Assembly: GCF_023276355.1 (NCBI RefSeq)
Contig: NZ_JALLPL010000001.1
Location: 1,426,001 to 1,490,000 of the forward strand
DNA from: Haloplanus sp. XH21
GTDB taxonomy: Archaea; Halobacteriota; Halobacteria; Halobacteriales; Haloferacaceae
Length of the DNA: 64,000 nt
Direction: 5' to 3'
Below the pieces are notes generated by a model that saw only the letters and a list, made by a program, of their open reading frames with translations, searched no databases and was not told the DNA's origin. Of the stretch, positions 63,067 through 64,000 are shown in pieces. Position numbers and translations under genes: made by a program. Numbering within the stretch: the first letter of the stretch is position 1; each line of letters starts with the position of its first letter.

Positions 63067-64000
63067 ATGTCCGACCTCGGCGATTTTACGGCGGTCGACC
63101 CCGACGACGCGGCGGGGGAGGGAGACGACGGTGACGACTTCGACGACCTGGAGGTCGCCCCGGCGGGGAGCGACCACGGTCTCGGTTCGATTTCCGTCTC
63201 CCAGGGCCTCCGCGTCGCGGAGGACGGCGACGACACGGCGCTCAAGGCCTTCGTCACGAGCGACAACCGCGAGTCCGTGCGCCTGGGCAAGTACGTTCTC
63301 GTGCCCTACCCCGACGACGAAGCCCTCTTCTGTCGCATCACCGCGCTGGAGTACGCCCAGGAGTTCGAGGCCGACGACGCGACGGAGATTCACGCCCGCC
63401 GGGCGATGCGTCGCGACGACTTCACCGAGCGCGACTACAAGTTCGTGGCGACGCTCGACCCCGTGGCCGTCCTGTTCGAAGACGGTGACGAGTTACAGCG
63501 GCGGATGACCGACCGCGTGCCGAAACCCGGGGCCGTCGTCGGCGAGGCGACCGACGCCGCGGAGATCAAGACGGGACTGGCCATCCCCGCCGACGGCGTC
63601 TTCCTCGGCCACCTCTCCGTCGGCGGCGAGACGGTACGCACCGCGGCGACGCCGCCGACCATCGACTACCGCCTGAAGGACGACTACGCCGACGGCGACC
63701 CCCTCGTCTTCCGGCACACCCTCGTCGCCGGCGGCACCGGGTCGGGGAAGACCCACGCCTCGAAGAACGTCCTCCGGCAGTATCTGGACTCGTCGTACGC
63801 GATGGACGACGGGCGCGAGGTACAAACGGCAGTGGTCCAGTTCGACCCCCAGGACGAGTACGCCCAGATGCACGACGACAACCCCGACCTCACCGACGAC
63901 GACCGGCGCCGCCTCGAGCGCGAGGGCATCGCCTACGGCGGCCACGACGACACCGTCGCCCTCGTGCCCGAAGTCGACGGCGCGTCCTACGGCGGTGGCG
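63067..64000 (+). CDS. HerA-like ATPase, N-terminal part (runs off the window)
   Basis: The first 311 residues from the ATG at 63067 (MSDLGDFTAVDPDD). A beta-barrel-like HAS-type region with KYVLVPYPDDEALFCRITAL leads to the Walker A AGGTGSGKTHASKNVLRQYL and VVQFDPQDEYAQM, typical of HerA/DUF87 ATPases. HerA acts in DNA end processing with NurA; the rest of this protein and any NurA gene lie outside the window. The frame remains open to base 64000. Confidence 0.85.
   Translation, partial: MSDLGDFTAVDPDDAAGEGDDGDDFDDLEVAPAGSDHGLGSISVSQGLRVAEDGDDTALKAFVTSDNRESVRLGKYVLVPYPDDEALFCRITALEYAQEFEADDATEIHARRAMRRDDFTERDYKFVATLDPVAVLFEDGDELQRRMTDRVPKPGAVVGEATDAAEIKTGLAIPADGVFLGHLSVGGETVRTAATPPTIDYRLKDDYADGDPLVFRHTLVAGGTGSGKTHASKNVLRQYLDSSYAMDDGREVQTAVVQFDPQDEYAQMHDDNPDLTDDDRRRLEREGIAYGGHDDTVALVPEVDGASYGGG

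Overview
The window is a gene-dense, GC-rich stretch of a haloarchaeal chromosome (class Halobacteria). The evidence is strongly acidic proteins, leaderless or near-leaderless starts placed about 25-30 nt after TATA-like boxes, archaeal-only genes (archease, Lsm, L37e, Dph2, Cdc48, HerA-type ATPase), HalX and Bat-type regulators, a PGF-CTERM surface protein and an archaeal 7S (SRP) RNA. The genus cannot be fixed from the sequence alone; a Haloferacales-type organism is my guess. No integrase, transposase, CRISPR array, rRNA or replication origin was seen.

Layout. 1-3.0 kb: overlapping proC-proB-proA proline operon. 3.1-13.9 kb: a very large PAS/GAF sensor kinase, a group of universal stress proteins (one single-domain, one tandem, one clearly broken, one truncated), a CaxA-type cation exchanger, an F420-dependent oxidoreductase, a phosphoribosyltransferase and a PLP enzyme. 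14-19.2 kb: a membrane sensor kinase with a HalX response regulator, divergent from a second, related HalX receiver fused to GAF and Bat-type HTH domains. 19.2-25.5 kb: zinc-ribbon protein, carbamate kinase, a cyclic-2,3-DPG-synthetase-like protein, and a translationally overlapping polX-ligA DNA-repair pair. 25.6-33.2 kb: small proteins, an erythromycin-esterase-like protein, a HAD protein with an altered motif, nadE and a repeat-bearing surface protein. 33.2-34.5 kb: mostly non-coding, holding a tiny Cys-rich ORF and the SRP RNA. 34.5-45 kb: NYN nuclease, dph2, Lrp/TRASH regulator plus CopA copper ATPase, tRNA-Leu(CAA), amidase. 45-56 kb: Bcp peroxiredoxin, MFS transporter, Hsp20-like/Cdc48 operon, alpha/beta hydrolase, eIF2B-like protein, glutamine-synthetase-like enzyme, VOC dioxygenase. 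56-64 kb: archease plus RtcB RNA ligase (intein-split), Lsm-L37e operon, PurF, DoxX, and the first part of a HerA-like ATPase that runs off the window.

How genes work together. Archease and RtcB form the tRNA-splicing ligation module, and Lsm and L37e are a common archaeal RNA/ribosome pair. PolX and LigA would do gap filling and nick sealing. The Lrp/TRASH regulator probably controls copA. The two HalX loci probably form one signalling neighbourhood.

The most unusual signal is a family of about 80-bp hairpin elements (7498, 8528, 20327 and 62292, with a simpler relative at 11059). Each sits at the 3' end of a gene so that it overlaps or sets the stop codon. The copies share outer-stem and internal-loop motifs while the inner stems differ in sequence but stay paired. 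The second notable feature is an intein inserted exactly before the metal-binding catalytic cysteine of RtcB, with serine in place of the usual penultimate histidine.
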